The notes under the pieces are model-generated. The model searched no databases. It was not told the origin of the DNA and saw only the letters and a program-made list of their open reading frames with translations. From Anaerolineae bacterium (GTDB lineage: Bacteria; Chloroflexota; Anaerolineae; Aggregatilineales; Phototrophicaceae), in contig JABWBO010000041.1 of NCBI GenBank assembly GCA_013360465.1, positions 1 to 32,826 on the forward strand: a stretch of DNA of 32,826 nucleotides, in the 5' to 3' direction. Positions 32,660 through 32,826 of this stretch are shown piece by piece. The position numbers and the translations under genes were made by a program. Every line of letters begins with the position of its first letter. Positions within the stretch are counted from its first letter, which is position 1.

Positions 32660-32703
32660 ATTATGCAGCGACGTTGAGTGATATGGCATACGCCATTTGG
32701 CGG
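32660..32703 (-). promoter_or_regulatory. Rhodanese/cytochrome operon promoter with copper-locus palindrome
   Basis: On the minus strand CCGCCAAATGGCGTAT (32703-32688), identical over 16 bp to the site at 20605-20620, has its GGCG half ending exactly 25 nt before CATAAT (32665-32660), which has a TG one base upstream (TGCATAAT). The start codon is 25 nt after the hexamer. Confidence 0.75.
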
Positions 32704-32782
32704 GGTGGAAGGCATAAAAAGATAGGCGTAACTGCTCAGGGGGTGTAGCCAGCGGAGCAGAAATGGGCTATAAAAGTGGGCT

Positions 32783-32826
32783 ATGGACAACACACGTGAA
32801 GCAGAACTCCTCGCCATTATCCGCGA
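32783..32826 (+). CDS. Possible start of a plus-strand gene (cut by the window edge)
   Basis: An ATG at 32783 opens a frame MDNTREAELLAIIR that continues past the end. Only a weak AGTGGG precedes it. Too short to name. If real, it diverges from the rhodanese operon, with the palindrome between. Confidence 0.35.
   Translation, partial: MDNTREAELLAIIR

Overview
The window looks like a piece of a GC-rich bacterial genome or large plasmid, most likely Chloroflexota. That placement is an inference from the Thr/Pro-rich exported linkers, FG-GAP and C39 exported proteins, and the style of the cytochrome c lipoproteins; there is no rRNA or marker gene to settle it. Almost every gene is on the minus strand. 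Two unrelated regions adjoin near 15.1-15.3 kb.

Region A (1-14.7 kb, transcribed right to left) is plasmid or integrative-element housekeeping built around a PRTRC (ParB-related, ThiF-related) cassette. In transcription order it holds a SLOG-family protein, a 727-aa protein of unknown function, a possible permuted-papain (NlpC/P60-like) protein, an 81-aa protein, a 1269-aa adenine-methyltransferase/helicase fusion, a primase of the archaeo-eukaryotic (RepB-like) type, a 232-aa protein at the usual PRTRC-E position, PRTRC C, an 86-aa protein, an F-like protein, PRTRC B and a truncated PRTRC ThiF protein. Four insertions have hit it. A group II intron sits exactly between the Lys and Thr codons of the helicase Walker A motif. 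Two small non-autonomous elements with IS21-like ends each carry a clear 5-bp target duplication. An IS21-like end cuts off ThiF at the left edge. One small element replaced the start codon of the gene it hit with its own in-frame ATG; the other went into the loop of an intrinsic terminator. A structured stretch of about 165 bp with nested inverted repeats marks the junction with region B.

Region B (15.3-32.8 kb) is a copper-handling locus. It encodes a CopA (CPC) and a CopB (CPH) P1B-type ATPase, a CopZ-like chaperone, a seven-repeat YVTN propeller fused through a Met-rich duplicated linker to a two-domain multicopper oxidase, a YceI protein, an F510_1955-type BNR protein, three lipoprotein c-type cytochromes, a rhodanese lipoprotein, a GDCCVxC small protein, and a NarL-type response regulator with a histidine kinase that ends in a YHS metal-binding domain. 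A C39-like/TPR protein and a seven-repeat FG-GAP protein follow the kinase.

The most notable signal is a palindrome (best copy ATACCGCCAAATGGCGTAT) in five intergenic regions of region B. In all six promoter directions its proximal GGCG/AGCG half ends 24 or 25 nt before a plausible -10 hexamer, so its centre would lie near -43. That is where a class II activator binds. The site joins the C39/FG-GAP, GDCCVxC/RR/HK, CopZ, CopA, CopB and rhodanese/cytochrome units into one regulon. The obvious candidate regulator is the local kinase/regulator pair, with the cytoplasmic YHS domain as a possible copper sensor.
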